Shown here: one piece after another, positions 54,624-63,752 of the stretch | Numbering within the stretch: position 1 is the first letter of the stretch | Layout of the letters: each line of letters starts with the position of its first letter | Origin: Flavobacterium nitrogenifigens | GTDB lineage: Bacteria > Bacteroidota > Bacteroidia > Flavobacteriales > Flavobacteriaceae | Direction of reading: 5' to 3' | DNA length: 64,000 bases | Assembly: GCF_003254565.1 (NCBI RefSeq) | Contig: NZ_QJRI01000172.1 | Coordinates: 124,001-188,000 of the forward strand | Program-made: the position numbers and the translations under genes | Notes under the pieces: generated by a model | Database searches by the model: none | What the model saw: only the letters and a program-made list of their open reading frames with translations | Told to the model about the DNA's origin: nothing

Positions 54624-55515
54624 AAAAATTGTATTACTTCTCGTAATATTAGCTTTAGCAAGCTGCTCTTCTAGTAAGCCTGCCATCGCGACGACTAAAA
54701 AAGCGGCAGCAGTTCAAACTCGAACGGCGGCAACAAAAAGAAGTACTCCTACTAAACCAATCGGTAAAAATTACCCTTCTACAAACAATACAACTGAGGT
54801 TATTCAATCTACATCTAAAACAGTTGTTACCAGTGATTTGATTAATAATTATGTGTCGCAGTACAAAGAAATTGCAATGGGAAACATGAAGATTTACGGA
54901 ATTCCGGCGAGTATTATTCTGGCACAGGGAATTTTAGAATCGGGTGCAGGAAGAGGAGATTTGGCTGTAGATGCTAATAATCATTTTGGAATAAAATGTC
55001 ATAATGATTGGTTGGGAGAAAGTGTTCGCCATGACGATGACTCGGCTCAGGAATGTTTTAGAAAATATCCTCAGGCATCAGAATCGTATAGAGATCACGC
55101 TTTATTCTTGGTTGGAAAAAAACGATATGCTAGCTTATTCACTTATGAAAAAGACGATTACAAAGCTTGGGCAAAAGGACTTAGAGCTTGCGGTTATGCA
55201 ACAGATCCTAAATATCCAGATAAATTAATTAGTTATATTGAAAGATATAATCTGCATCAATACGATTGTCAGGTTACAGGAAGAAATTATGTGCCAATAA
55301 ATACTTCGGCTCCACCAAAAAAATCATCTTATGATGTTGCTTCTGATCCAAAGATCAATATGAATCAATACGATCCGAATTTGTATGAGGTTCAAAAAGG
55401 AGATACATTATATTCAATTTCAAAGAAATTTAATTTATTGGTTGAAGATTTAAAAAAGAAGAATAATCTAACCGATAATGCGATTTCGATCGGGCAGAGA
55501 CTTAAGGTTAAGTAA
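54616..55515 (+). CDS. Glucosaminidase-LysM lipoprotein
   Basis: The 299-residue protein has a lipoprotein signal (lipobox LASC, Cys17), a low-complexity Thr/Lys linker, a glucosaminidase/FlgJ-type domain (GILESGAGRGDLAVDANNHFGIKC, then YRDHALFLVGKKRY), and a C-terminal LysM repeat (YEVQKGDTLYSISKKFNLLVEDLKKKNNL). It cleaves or binds peptidoglycan at the cell wall. It is the last gene of a three-gene overlapping operon. Confidence 0.93.
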   Translation: MIKKIVLLLVILALASCSSSKPAIATTKKAAAVQTRTAATKRSTPTKPIGKNYPSTNNTTEVIQSTSKTVVTSDLINNYVSQYKEIAMGNMKIYGIPASIILAQGILESGAGRGDLAVDANNHFGIKCHNDWLGESVRHDDDSAQECFRKYPQASESYRDHALFLVGKKRYASLFTYEKDDYKAWAKGLRACGYATDPKYPDKLISYIERYNLHQYDCQVTGRNYVPINTSAPPKKSSYDVASDPKINMNQYDPNLYEVQKGDTLYSISKKFNLLVEDLKKKNNLTDNAISIGQRLKVK

Positions 55516-55524
55516 TTAAGTGGG

Positions 55525-55632
55525 CAGTGTTCAGTTTTTAGTGTTCAGTCTAAGTTTTCAAACAATCTAAAAAAAATCCAAAAATAAGTTTTCAGGTTAT
55601 AGTCTAAAATCTGAACTCTAAAATCTAAAATA
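55525..55632. repeat. Degenerate repeats between operon and hemL
   Basis: The wording CAGTGTTCAGTTTTTAGTGTTCAGT and a CTAAAATCTGAACTCTAAAATCTAAAAT tail belong to the CAGTCGCAGTT and TTAGATT families seen at 7853-8010 and 19090-19142. Confidence 0.5.
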
Positions 55633-55636
55633 AAAA

Positions 55637-56923
55637 ATGTTATACAAAAGAAGTAGTCAGCTTTTTGCTGAAGCAGAAAAAGTAATTCCAGGAGGAGTAA
55701 ATTCACCAGTAAGAGCGTTTAAAGCGGTTGGCGGAACTCCGATTTTTGTAAAAAGTGCTAAAGGCGCGTATTTATATGATGAAGACGGAAATAAATTAAT
55801 AGATTATATCAACTCTTGGGGACCAATGATTTTAGGCCACGCTTATCAGCCAGTTGTTGATGCTGTAATCGAAAAAGCAAAACTGGGAACTTCATTTGGA
55901 ATGCCAACAGAATTGGAAACAGAAATTGCAGCTCTAGCCGTTTCTATGGTTCCAAATATTGATAAAATACGTTTTGTAAATTCAGGTACAGAAGCTTGTA
56001 TGAGCGCAATTCGTCTGGCTCGCGGATTTACAAAAAGAGATAAAATCATCAAATTTGCAGGCTGTTACCACGGACATTCTGATTCATTCTTGATTCAGGC
56101 AGGAAGTGGCGCTGTAACTTTCGGATCTCCAAATAGTCCAGGAGTTACAGAAGGAACTGCAAAAGATACTTTATTAGCAAAGTACAATGATTTAGAGAAT
56201 GTAAAAACTTTAATTGAAGCTAATAAAGGAGAAATTGCGGCGATTATTATCGAAGCAGTTGCAGGAAATATGGGATGTATTGTGCCTAAAGAAGGTTTCT
56301 TGCAAGGTTTAAGAGACTTATGTACTGCAAACGGAATCTTATTGATCTTTGATGAAGTAATGACAGGTTTCCGTTTAGCACGTGGAGGAGTTCAGGAATT
56401 ATACGGAATTGATGCTGATATTGTGACTTTCGGAAAAGTTATCGGTGGAGGACTTCCTGTTGGAGCTTTTGCTGCACGCGAAGAAATCATGAATTATTTA
56501 GCGCCTCTTGGACCAGTTTATCAGGCAGGAACATTGTCTGGAAATCCTTTGGCGATGGCTGCGGGATATGCAATGTTAAAAGCTTTAGATAGCGATAGAG
56601 AAATTTTTACTCGTTTAGAAGAAAAAACAGCGTATTTAGAAGCAGGAATTGACAGAGTTTTAAAAGCAAATAACGTTGTATTTACAATCAATAGAGTAGG
56701 TTCTATGATTTCGGTTCACTTTGATGCAAATCCGGTAACCGACTTTCAGACTGCTGCGAAAGGTGATAACGAAACGTTTAAGAAATTCTTCCACGGATTA
56801 TTGCAAGAAGGTGTTTACATTGCGCCATCTGCATACGAAACGTGGTTTATTACAGATGCATTGACTTACGAAGATTTAGATTTTACAATTAATGCGATCG
56901 ATAAAGTTTCGAAAACATTTTAA
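55637..56923 (+). CDS. hemL: Glutamate-1-semialdehyde 2,1-aminomutase
   Basis: Makes 5-aminolevulinate from glutamate-1-semialdehyde for heme. The 428-residue protein shows [23 protein letters not shown] at the start, the PLP-binding [15 protein letters not shown] and K267 in [16 protein letters not shown]. Length is normal. Other hem genes are not adjacent. A palindromic terminator follows. Confidence 0.97.
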   Translation: MLYKRSSQLFAEAEKVIPGGVNSPVRAFKAVGGTPIFVKSAKGAYLYDEDGNKLIDYINSWGPMILGHAYQPVVDAVIEKAKLGTSFGMPTELETEIAALAVSMVPNIDKIRFVNSGTEACMSAIRLARGFTKRDKIIKFAGCYHGHSDSFLIQAGSGAVTFGSPNSPGVTEGTAKDTLLAKYNDLENVKTLIEANKGEIAAIIIEAVAGNMGCIVPKEGFLQGLRDLCTANGILLIFDEVMTGFRLARGGVQELYGIDADIVTFGKVIGGGLPVGAFAAREEIMNYLAPLGPVYQAGTLSGNPLAMAAGYAMLKALDSDREIFTRLEEKTAYLEAGIDRVLKANNVVFTINRVGSMISVHFDANPVTDFQTAAKGDNETFKKFFHGLLQEGVYIAPSAYETWFITDALTYEDLDFTINAIDKVSKTF

Positions 56924-56930
56924 ATAACAA

Positions 56931-56958
56931 AAAAGAGGCTTTTAAAGCCTCTTTTTTT
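56931..56958. terminator. Bidirectional terminator
   Basis: AAAAGAGGCT/AGCCTCTTTT stem between hemL and the minus-strand DUF-type gene, with A-run and T-run. Confidence 0.88.
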
Positions 56959-56968
56959 ATGCATCAAA

Positions 56969-57415
56969 TTAGATTTTATCTTTTTGGCGCTCTTTCATTT
57001 TATCTCTCATTTTGTCTTTTTTCTCTTCTTGCAGCGCTTTCCATTTTGTGTATTGATCAGCTTTTAAGATCGATTTCATTTTGGCATCATTTGCTGCGAC
57101 TTCGTCTTCCATTTGTTTTTTGAAAGCTGCTTTTTCTTCAGCAGTTGGTTTTGTGTTACTGTCTTTTTTTTCTTTTCTAGCTTCTCTAAATTTTTCGGCT
57201 TTTGCGCTTCTGTCTGCTAAAAGCTGTTTTACCTGTGCTTGTTGGTTAACATCTAAACTTAATTCTGTCGTCAGTTTTTGAAGCTGTTTCTCATTACGCT
57301 GTTCAGGCGTCATTCTTTCTCTTTGCTCACGCGCTGGTTTTTGATCCATGTCTTGTGCAAAACTCGCTATTCCAACAAATAGCATAGCTGCGATAAATAA
57401 TTTTTTCATATTCAA
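56969..57415 (-). CDS. Small secreted Lys/Glu-rich helical protein
   Basis: The 148-residue protein has a signal peptide (ending SFAQ) and a charged, helical body (RMTPEQRNEKQLQKLTTELSLD, then KAEKFREARKEKK and MKERQKDKI). It resembles Spy/CpxP-like or DUF4890 periplasmic proteins, but without a clear LTxxQ match. The start may be ATG 57415 or the ATG two codons on. It is likely in the periplasm. Confidence 0.8.
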   Translation of the reverse strand: MNMKKLFIAAMLFVGIASFAQDMDQKPAREQRERMTPEQRNEKQLQKLTTELSLDVNQQAQVKQLLADRSAKAEKFREARKEKKDSNTKPTAEEKAAFKKQMEDEVAANDAKMKSILKADQYTKWKALQEEKKDKMRDKMKERQKDKI

Positions 57416-57587
57416 GTTTTTTAATTGTTTTCAGATTAGACTTTATTAAAATCTTTAGGTTTAATCTTATATTTAAAATTATGTTTTATTTAACAGATTG
57501 ATTTTTAGTTTTTTTTTGAAGAATGAATTTAAATTGGAATTTTGAGAATAATAGATTAAGCTTAAGTTTGTAAAAAAAGTATAAATT

Positions 57588-58076
57588 ATGAATCATAAAT
57601 TTTGGGGTGAAATTCAAGAAGACTGGGCAGGAATTTCAGGCAATAAGCTTTTTAAAATTTCACATTTTAAAGATGATGAAATTCAAGTTTTTTTAGGAGA
57701 AGAATTTGATGAAGATGGAGAAGAAATTGAAGAGCTTCCAACAAATGAAGAATTAGATGGTTTTGAGAAAACGTATAGCAGTTTTTTAGAAAATATTGAT
57801 GATATTATTCTTCAAATAAAAGAAGAAGCTTTTCTTCGCTATAAAAAGATTTATGCAAAATATTATGAGGATTCAAAACAGTCGGGAGAGGAGCCTTTAA
57901 ATATTGATACCAAAGAAAAACATTTTGAATACATTAAAGAATTACTATACGTAAGGATTTTAAAAGGAAATGAGATTAAAATGCCAATTCGTTATGATTT
58001 AGATACAGAACATGGTATTGAAATTAAATTAAAAGATAATAAAATAGTAGCAGTTGGTGGAATAGCAGAGACATAA
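57588..58076 (+). CDS. DUF6985-like hypothetical protein
   Basis: The 162-residue acidic, soluble protein starts MNHKFWGEIQEDWAGISG and ends with GIEIKLKDNKIVAVGGIAET, a pattern I associate with DUF6985. No signal peptide or membrane helix is seen. Function unknown; an immunity-type role is possible but unsupported here. A hairpin terminator follows at 58087-58108. Confidence 0.72.
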   Translation: MNHKFWGEIQEDWAGISGNKLFKISHFKDDEIQVFLGEEFDEDGEEIEELPTNEELDGFEKTYSSFLENIDDIILQIKEEAFLRYKKIYAKYYEDSKQSGEEPLNIDTKEKHFEYIKELLYVRILKGNEIKMPIRYDLDTEHGIEIKLKDNKIVAVGGIAET

Positions 58077-58086
58077 GATAATTAAG

Positions 58087-58108
58087 GAGCTTAATAAGCT
58101 CTTTTTTT
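58087..58108 (+). terminator. Rho-independent terminator
   Basis: GAGCTT/AAGCTC stem with an AAT loop and seven Ts, after the DUF6985-like gene. Confidence 0.82.
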
Positions 58109-58169
58109 ATGTCTTAAATTACTTTAAAATAAAATCCGTAATTTTAAGGAACTATTCAAAATCAAATTT

Positions 58170-59183
58170 ATGGAACCAAGTAACAGCAAAATTGCCTTTT
58201 TCTCTACTCAGCCTTACGATAAAACGTTTTTTAATAAATACAACGAAGGCTTTGGTTTTCAGTTGAACTTTTTCGAAACACAGTTAAATCCTCAGACAGT
58301 AGCTTTAATTGAAGAGTGCGAGATTGTTTGTGTTTTTGTAAATGATATTGTAAATGAAACGGTTATTAATCAATTAGCAGAAAAAAAAGTAAAAATAATT
58401 GCTTTACGTTGCGCTGGATTTAATAATGTCGATTTGGAAGCGGCTAAAAAACATGAAATAAAAGTTTGCCGTGTTCCCGCATATTCGCCTCAGGCAGTTG
58501 CCGAACACGCCATGGCAATGATTTTGACTTTAAACCGAAAAACACATAAAGCCTACAACAGAGTTCGCGAACAGAATTTTTCATTAAACGGATTATTAGG
58601 TTTTGATTTATTCGGGAAAACAATTGGAATTATCGGCACAGGAAATATCGGAAAAGCATTTTCTAAAATTGCATTAGGTTTTGGCTGTAAAGTTTTGGCT
58701 TATGATATTGTGGAAAGTGAAGAAATGAAAAAGGACGGCGTTTCTTTTGTAGGTTTAGAAGAGATTTTTAAATCAAGTGATATTATTTCGCTTCATTGTC
58801 CGCTAAATGAGCAGACGAAGCATGTTATCAATACTACTTCTATTTCTTTTATGAAAGACAGTGTTATGATTATCAATACAAGCCGTGGCGGATTGATTGA
58901 AACTTCTTCTGTAATTGAAGGTTTAAAAGAAGGGAAAATTGGCTATTTAGGAATTGATGTTTATGAACAGGAAGAAAAACTGTTTTTTAGAGATCTTTCT
59001 GCAGATATTATACAAGATGATGCGATTCAGCGTTTGATGAGTTTTCCGAATGTTTTGGTAACCGCGCATCAGGCATTTTTTACCAATGAAGCTTTAACGC
59101 AGATTGCTTTGGTGACTTTTAACAATATAAAATCATTGCTGACTCGAAATGATATTGAAAATAAATCGGCATTGCTGGTGTAA
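58170..59183 (+). CDS. D-2-hydroxyacid dehydrogenase (D-lactate dehydrogenase-like)
   Basis: The 337-residue NAD-dependent enzyme has the GTGNIGKAF nucleotide loop near residue 153, LRCAGFNNVDL, NTSRGGLIET, and active-site H in TAHQAFFTNEAL. It is most like D-lactate dehydrogenase and would reduce pyruvate to D-lactate under low oxygen, or the reverse. A lipoprotein gene follows by 27 bases. Confidence 0.93.
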   Translation: MEPSNSKIAFFSTQPYDKTFFNKYNEGFGFQLNFFETQLNPQTVALIEECEIVCVFVNDIVNETVINQLAEKKVKIIALRCAGFNNVDLEAAKKHEIKVCRVPAYSPQAVAEHAMAMILTLNRKTHKAYNRVREQNFSLNGLLGFDLFGKTIGIIGTGNIGKAFSKIALGFGCKVLAYDIVESEEMKKDGVSFVGLEEIFKSSDIISLHCPLNEQTKHVINTTSISFMKDSVMIINTSRGGLIETSSVIEGLKEGKIGYLGIDVYEQEEKLFFRDLSADIIQDDAIQRLMSFPNVLVTAHQAFFTNEALTQIALVTFNNIKSLLTRNDIENKSALLV

Positions 59184-59210
59184 ATTATAACGAATTTAAA
59201 ATATAGGATT

Positions 59211-59807
59211 ATGAAAAATAAGATTTTAATTCTAATCACAATTCTGACATTGAGTTCTTGTCAGAATAAAGACAATTCGAAAAATATTGTAAAAACAATT
59301 GTTCAGGATACATTGTCTAAAACACTTGGTGGAACTGCAGATTTGAGTGAAGTTACTTCAAAAAAAGATAAAGCAGTAGAGTTAATCCGTAAACAGTTAT
59401 TGGTTTTATTAAAGAATGACATTCCTGCATTGACAAAAGAAGAACGTTATTTTTATTATGATGCTTTTGATTTAAATAACGATCAGAAAAATGAATATTT
59501 TGTAGGTTTCTCAAATCCGTATTTCTGCGGAAGCGGAGGCTGTTCGGGTTATATTTTAAAAAATGATGGAAGCGTAATTAATCGTTTCACTGTAGCCGAT
59601 TTTCCTATTTATGTAACCACTTCATCAACAGAAAAATTTTATGATCTTATATTTGAAAGCGGAGGAAAATTTCATCTTCTAAAAATGAAAAGCGGAAAAT
59701 ATCCATCCAATCCTTCTGTTCAGCAGGTTATAAAAGGTGATGTTCCAAAAGAAAGCACAAAGGTTTTGGATATTCAAGGGGAAAAATTGGAGAAGTATTC
59801 GTTTTAA
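59211..59807 (+). CDS. Lipoprotein of unknown function
   Basis: The 198-residue protein has a lipoprotein signal (MKNKILILITILTLSSC, Cys17), then CQNKDNSKN. A VFQDALNSD-like central part reads YYDAFDLNNDQKNEYFVGFSNPYFCGSGGCSGYILKNDG, which resembles an EF-hand or integrin-type repeat plus a Cys pair. No family is recognised. It follows the dehydrogenase closely and precedes a perfect-stem terminator. Confidence 0.8.
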   Translation: MKNKILILITILTLSSCQNKDNSKNIVKTIVQDTLSKTLGGTADLSEVTSKKDKAVELIRKQLLVLLKNDIPALTKEERYFYYDAFDLNNDQKNEYFVGFSNPYFCGSGGCSGYILKNDGSVINRFTVADFPIYVTTSSTEKFYDLIFESGGKFHLLKMKSGKYPSNPSVQQVIKGDVPKESTKVLDIQGEKLEKYSF

Positions 59808-59829
59808 ATTTCAATTGAAAGTTAAAACT

Positions 59830-59862
59830 AAACCCGACAGGTTTTTAAAACCTGTCGGGTTT
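59830..59862. terminator. Perfect palindromic terminator, CCCGACAGG family
   Basis: AAACCCGACAGGTTTT and AAAACCTGTCGGGTTT form a 15-bp-arm palindrome. It ends both the lipoprotein (+) and the antitoxin-like gene (-) and looks like a dispersed element used as a terminator. Confidence 0.88.
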
Positions 59863-59873
59863 GTTGTTTAAAA

Positions 59874-60008
59874 TTAAGAGAGCCATTCCAAATTTTGTCT
59901 ATCTAAATCTTCTTGAGAAATGACTCTGCCATATTTTATATCTTCTTCACTTTGTCTGATGATATCTATTTCTTCTTCATCCAATTGATAAATTTCTTGA
60001 TTATTCAT
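59874..60008 (-). CDS. Orphan antitoxin-like small protein
   Basis: ATG at 60006-60008 and TAA at 59874-59876 encode 44 residues: MNNQEIYQLDEEEIDIIRQS, then EEDIKYGRVISQEDLDRQNL, ending EWLS. The I-x-x-G-R-V-I-S-Q-E-D-L-D pattern is like the C-terminal part of RelB/ParD-type antitoxins in Flavobacteria. No toxin gene follows; the stop is 12 bases from a terminator. It is likely an orphan. It is acidic (15 Asp/Glu). Confidence 0.68.
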   Translation of the reverse strand: MNNQEIYQLDEEEIDIIRQSEEDIKYGRVISQEDLDRQNLEWLS

Positions 60009-60046
60009 GGTTAAGTTGTTTTCTGTTTAGGCAATTTAAATAAAAA

Positions 60047-60078
60047 AGCCCAGCAGATTCAAACCTGCTGGGCTGTAT
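60047..60078 (-). terminator. Terminator after lysS
   Basis: AGCCCAGCAG/CTGCTGGGCT perfect 10-bp stem with an 8-base loop, T-run following on the minus strand, 23 bases past the lysS stop. Confidence 0.9.
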
Positions 60079-60100
60079 TTATAATAAAATAGGATAATAA

Positions 60101-61804
60101 TTATCCCACCAATTCCACAAATTTAAACTCTCCGTCAACAACGACTTTAGTTAAACCGTGTTTAGATAAGTTTTTCATAGACGCATCCCATTTTTTACCA
60201 CTTAAGTTAGCTGTAATTTTTAGCTGCGTTAAATCCATTCTATTTTCATTTTTTGTAAGCAAGTCAATGATGAATTTTTCTTCGTCAGAAAGTTCGATTT
60301 GAGCTTGTTTTTTCTCCGGACGCATTTGAGGGAACAATAACACTTCTTGAATAGAAGCATTGTTTGTTAAATACATAATCAAACGATCCATTCCAATTCC
60401 CATTCCAGAAGTTGGAGGCATACCGTATTCAAGAGCTCTTAAGAAATCTTCATCGATAATTCCGTTTGCTTCATCATCACCTTTTGCTGCCAAACGCATC
60501 TGATCTTCAAAACGCTCTCTTTGGTCAATAGGGTCATTAAGTTCAGAATATGCATTTGCGATTTCTTTTCCGCAAACCATTAATTCAAAACGTTCCGTCA
60601 AATCTGGATTATCACGGTGCTCTTTACAAAGCGGAGACATTTCTTTTGGATAATCTGTAATGAAAGTTGGCTGAATATAATTTCCTTCGCATTTTGCTCC
60701 AAAAATTTCATCAATCAATTTTCCTTTACCCATTGTTTCGTCAACCTCGATTCCCATTCCTCTTGCAGCTTCAAACAATTCTTGCTCTGTTTTTCCAGAA
60801 ATATCAAAACCTGTAAAATGTTTGATAGAATCGGTCATGGTAACACGAGCATAAGGCGCTTTAAAGTTGATTTTGTGCTCGCCAAAAGTAACTTCGCTAG
60901 TTCCGTTAACGGCAATTGCACAATGCTCTAATAAACCTTCAGCAAAGTCCATCATCCAGTTGTAGTCTTTGTAGGCTACATATATTTCCATTGCAGTAAA
61001 TTCAGGATTATGCGTTCTGTCCATTCCTTCATTACGGAAGTTTCTAGAAAACTCATAAACACCTTCAAATCCACCAACAATTAATCTTTTTAAGTATAAC
61101 TCATTTGCAATACGCATGTAAAGCGGAATATCAAGCGAGTTGTGGTGTGTAATAAATGGTCTTGCCGAAGCTCCACCAGGAATTGACTGTAAAACTGGGG
61201 TATCAACTTCTAGGTATCCTGCAGTATTAAAATACTCTCTCATTGCAGTGAACAATTTAGTTCTCTTAAGGAAAGTTTCTTTAACTTGCGGATTTACAGT
61301 TAAATCTACATAACGCATTCTATAACGTAATTCAGCGTCATTGAAAGCATCGTGTACTTTTCCATCTTCGTCAACTTTTGGTAAAGGCAACGGACGCAAT
61401 GTTTTACTCAAGAAAGTAAAACCAGTTACACGAATACATTTTGCACCAACTTGTGTAGTAAACAATTCACCTTCAATACCAATAAAATCACCTAAATCGG
61501 TTAATTTTTTGAATACTTGGTTGTATAAAGTTTTATCATCGCCCTCGCACAAAACATCACGATTCACATACAATTGAATACGTCCTTCGCTGTCTTGTAA
61601 TTCAGCAAAACAAGCTTTACCTTGATCACGAACACTCATCAAACGTCCTGCAACGATAACCTTCTTACCTTCCTCGAAAGTTTCCTTTATCTGCTTCGAA
61701 GTATGATTTACAGGAAAAAGATTAGCTGGATAAGGATTGATTCCCAGATTGCGTAAGTTTTGAAGTTTTTCTCTTCTGATGATTTCTTGTTCTGATAATG
61801 CCAT
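60101..61804 (-). CDS. lysS: Lysine--tRNA ligase, class II
   Basis: Charges tRNA-Lys. The 567-residue protein has an OB-fold anticodon-binding N-terminus, then class II motif 1 (FLKRTKLFTAMREYFNTAGYLEVDTPVLQS), motif 2 (FEGVYEFSRNFRNEGMDRTHNPEFTAMEIY) and motif 3 (GMPPTSGMGIGMDRLIMYL). Its C-terminal ~60-residue extension (ELSDEEKFIIDLLTKNENRMDLTQL) goes beyond the usual ~500-residue length, as in other Bacteroidota. A minus-strand -7 element (TATCTTTG, plus coordinates 61829-61836) lies upstream. Confidence 0.97.
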   Translation of the reverse strand: MALSEQEIIRREKLQNLRNLGINPYPANLFPVNHTSKQIKETFEEGKKVIVAGRLMSVRDQGKACFAELQDSEGRIQLYVNRDVLCEGDDKTLYNQVFKKLTDLGDFIGIEGELFTTQVGAKCIRVTGFTFLSKTLRPLPLPKVDEDGKVHDAFNDAELRYRMRYVDLTVNPQVKETFLKRTKLFTAMREYFNTAGYLEVDTPVLQSIPGGASARPFITHHNSLDIPLYMRIANELYLKRLIVGGFEGVYEFSRNFRNEGMDRTHNPEFTAMEIYVAYKDYNWMMDFAEGLLEHCAIAVNGTSEVTFGEHKINFKAPYARVTMTDSIKHFTGFDISGKTEQELFEAARGMGIEVDETMGKGKLIDEIFGAKCEGNYIQPTFITDYPKEMSPLCKEHRDNPDLTERFELMVCGKEIANAYSELNDPIDQRERFEDQMRLAAKGDDEANGIIDEDFLRALEYGMPPTSGMGIGMDRLIMYLTNNASIQEVLLFPQMRPEKKQAQIELSDEEKFIIDLLTKNENRMDLTQLKITANLSGKKWDASMKNLSKHGLTKVVVDGEFKFVELVG

Positions 61805-61828
61805 TTTGTGCTCTGTTTTTTAAGTGTG

Positions 61829-61836
61829 CAAAGATA
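61829..61836 (-). promoter_or_regulatory. -7 element for lysS
   Basis: On the minus strand reads TATCTTTG, a TAnnTTTG match 24 bases before the lysS start. Confidence 0.6.
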
Positions 61837-61912
61837 AAGAAAAGAATGTAGATTTTTTAATGCAGTTTTTAGATTTTTTGAAGCAGCAATTTATTGGGTT
61901 TCAATCAACTTT

Positions 61913-61982
61913 AGTCCCGCTATACATTTCAATCTTTCGTGCCGAACCCCGGCACAAAAGGATTTCCATTTCTATCGGGGCT
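61913..61982. repeat. Imperfect palindrome, GTGCCG/CGGCAC family
   Basis: AGTCCCGCTATACATTTCAA...CGTGCCG and CGGCAC...CATTTCTATCGGGGCT are imperfect inverted arms with a 4-6 base loop. It lies in the spacer between lysS and the lipoprotein cluster. Confidence 0.8.
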
Positions 61983-62060
61983 AGATTAGAAGTTTTTGTT
62001 TTTCATAAGGTTAAAAAACGAAAAATATTTCTGTAAGAAATCGACTAAAAAAAAACTTTG

Positions 62061-62068
62061 TATCTTGG
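62061..62068 (+). promoter_or_regulatory. -7-like element, DGSGT lipoprotein 1
   Basis: TATCTTGG is one base from TAnnTTTG. The equivalent spots before the next two paralogues read TATCTTCG (62852-62859) and TATCTTTG (63729-63736). Confidence 0.5.
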
Positions 62069-62098
62069 CCACTTAAAACCTTATCTTCTTTAAAAAAA

Positions 62099-62824
62099 AT
62101 GAAATATTTATCTGTTTTTCTTGTGCTAATTTCTTTTGCAAGCTGTCAAATTACAGAAACAATTACCATAAAATCAGACGGAAGTGGTACTGTAGAAATA
62201 GAACAGATTCGAGAAGAAAACAGTTATATGCAAATAGCAGGAGAAGAATATTCTAAAGAAAATGTTTTTCAGGATACAACTTATATCTTTCAAGATTATA
62301 TCAATAAATACAACGAAAACTTCGTAAAGTATAAAGCAGAAGAGCAGCAGTTATTTCAAAAATATGCTAAAGTAAAAGTGCATTTAAAAAGAAGCTCTTT
62401 TGAAAAAGAATATAAAAATGAACTTTCGCTTCATTTTAATAAAGTTTCCGAAATTCCAGATTTATTTAAAACCGAAAATTATGCATCAGACATTCAGCAT
62501 AATTACGCTTTATCTGCAGAAAATTATTATTATAGAATCACGTATGATTTTGATGGGAAAACTTTTAAACGTTTAGTTTCCATTATAAATGCTGCTGAAT
62601 TTGAAAAAGCAAAAAGAGAATCAGAACAATTTGTTGCTAAATACGGCGCTTCAAATTTGGTTCAAAATTATACTTTAAAGTATCATTTCCCGATGAAGAT
62701 AAGATCTGTTTCCAACTCAAAAGCCACTATTGGCTCAGATGGAAAATCTTTAACCTTAGAGCTTCTGATTTCAGATTTTTTGAGAGATCCTGAAATCACG
62801 AATCTGGAAGTAGTTTTAGAATAA
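62099..62824 (+). CDS. DGSGT-type lipoprotein, tandem member 1
   Basis: The 241-residue protein has a short lipoprotein signal (ISFASC, Cys16), then CQITETITIKSDGSGTVEIEQ. The rest is helical and charged with a late TYDFDGKTFKRLVSI. It shares the Cys-x-x-x-x-(E/Q)xxxxxxDGSGT start with the next two genes, so the three are paralogues. Function unknown. Confidence 0.82.
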   Translation: MKYLSVFLVLISFASCQITETITIKSDGSGTVEIEQIREENSYMQIAGEEYSKENVFQDTTYIFQDYINKYNENFVKYKAEEQQLFQKYAKVKVHLKRSSFEKEYKNELSLHFNKVSEIPDLFKTENYASDIQHNYALSAENYYYRITYDFDGKTFKRLVSIINAAEFEKAKRESEQFVAKYGASNLVQNYTLKYHFPMKIRSVSNSKATIGSDGKSLTLELLISDFLRDPEITNLEVVLE

Positions 62825-62882
62825 AAATCTCAAATAATTTTTAAAAGAAGGTATCTTCGCTCAAATAACTTAAACCTCAATT

Positions 62883-63686
62883 ATGAAAAGAATTCTACTT
62901 TGCTTTTTTATTGTATTTTGTATTACAAGCTGTACGCTTAAGGAACAGGTGGTCGTGAACGAAGATGGATCTGGAACTTTCTCTTACGGATTTGATATGT
63001 CACCAATGTATAAAATGGGAATGAAAAAATCAGATTCGACCAAAGTCAATAAAGTCTTAGATACTACTTTTACTTTCAAAGATGTTCTAGAAAAAATAAA
63101 AGACAGCATCTCTAAACTTCCAAATGGAGATAAAGAAAAACTAGAGCTACTTGAAAAAGAAAAAGAGAAACTTGAAATTTTAGAGAATTTTAAAGTAAGC
63201 ATAAAGGTAAATGACGAAAAAAAGCAATTCGAATATGCTATGGCATTTGATTTTCCTAGTGGAACAGGTTATAAATCTATTGCAACTCCGGCAGAAAGTT
63301 TAGAAGGGTTGGCAGCGGCAGACAAAAAGAATTTTGGACTTCTAAGTGCTGCACCCAAACCAGAAGAAAAAGCAACCACGACTATTTTTTATGATGGTAA
63401 GGTTTTTATAAAGGCTGTAACGCCTGCTAAAGATGATAAAAAGGCTAAAAAGAAAAAAGAAGCTAAGAAAGAAAAAAGCGATGATCCATTCTCAAAAAAA
63501 ATGGAAGAAATGATAAAGGAATGTAAGTATATAGCTGAATATCATTTTCCTAAAAAAATCAAAACCATTTCACTAAAGAAAGCAGTAATAACCGAAGATA
63601 GAAAAGGTTTTACTTTAGAAGTTCCTTTAGATAACATGCAGGAAAGTAATGTAGATTTTGGTTTCAAAGTAGAGTTTGAGCAATAA
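62883..63686 (+). CDS. DGSGT-type lipoprotein, tandem member 2
   Basis: The 267-residue protein has the signal MKRILLCFFIVFCITSC (Cys17) and CTLKEQVVVNEDGSGTFSYGFDMS. It has a charged coiled region (EKLELLEKEKEKLEILENF) and a basic Lys-rich patch (KKAKKKKEAKKEKS) near residue 195. It follows gene 1 by 58 bases and has its own -7-like element. Confidence 0.82.
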   Translation: MKRILLCFFIVFCITSCTLKEQVVVNEDGSGTFSYGFDMSPMYKMGMKKSDSTKVNKVLDTTFTFKDVLEKIKDSISKLPNGDKEKLELLEKEKEKLEILENFKVSIKVNDEKKQFEYAMAFDFPSGTGYKSIATPAESLEGLAAADKKNFGLLSAAPKPEEKATTTIFYDGKVFIKAVTPAKDDKKAKKKKEAKKEKSDDPFSKKMEEMIKECKYIAEYHFPKKIKTISLKKAVITEDRKGFTLEVPLDNMQESNVDFGFKVEFEQ

Positions 63687-63728
63687 TTGAAGGTTTTCAT
63701 TAAAATGCATTTTTAAAAATAGTCTTTG

Positions 63729-63736
63729 TATCTTTG
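63729..63736 (+). promoter_or_regulatory. -7 element, DGSGT lipoprotein 3
   Basis: TATCTTTG fits TAnnTTTG, 16 bases before the ATG at 63753. It shows that the third gene has its own promoter. Confidence 0.6.
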
Positions 63737-63752
63737 ATAAAAATATACTGCG

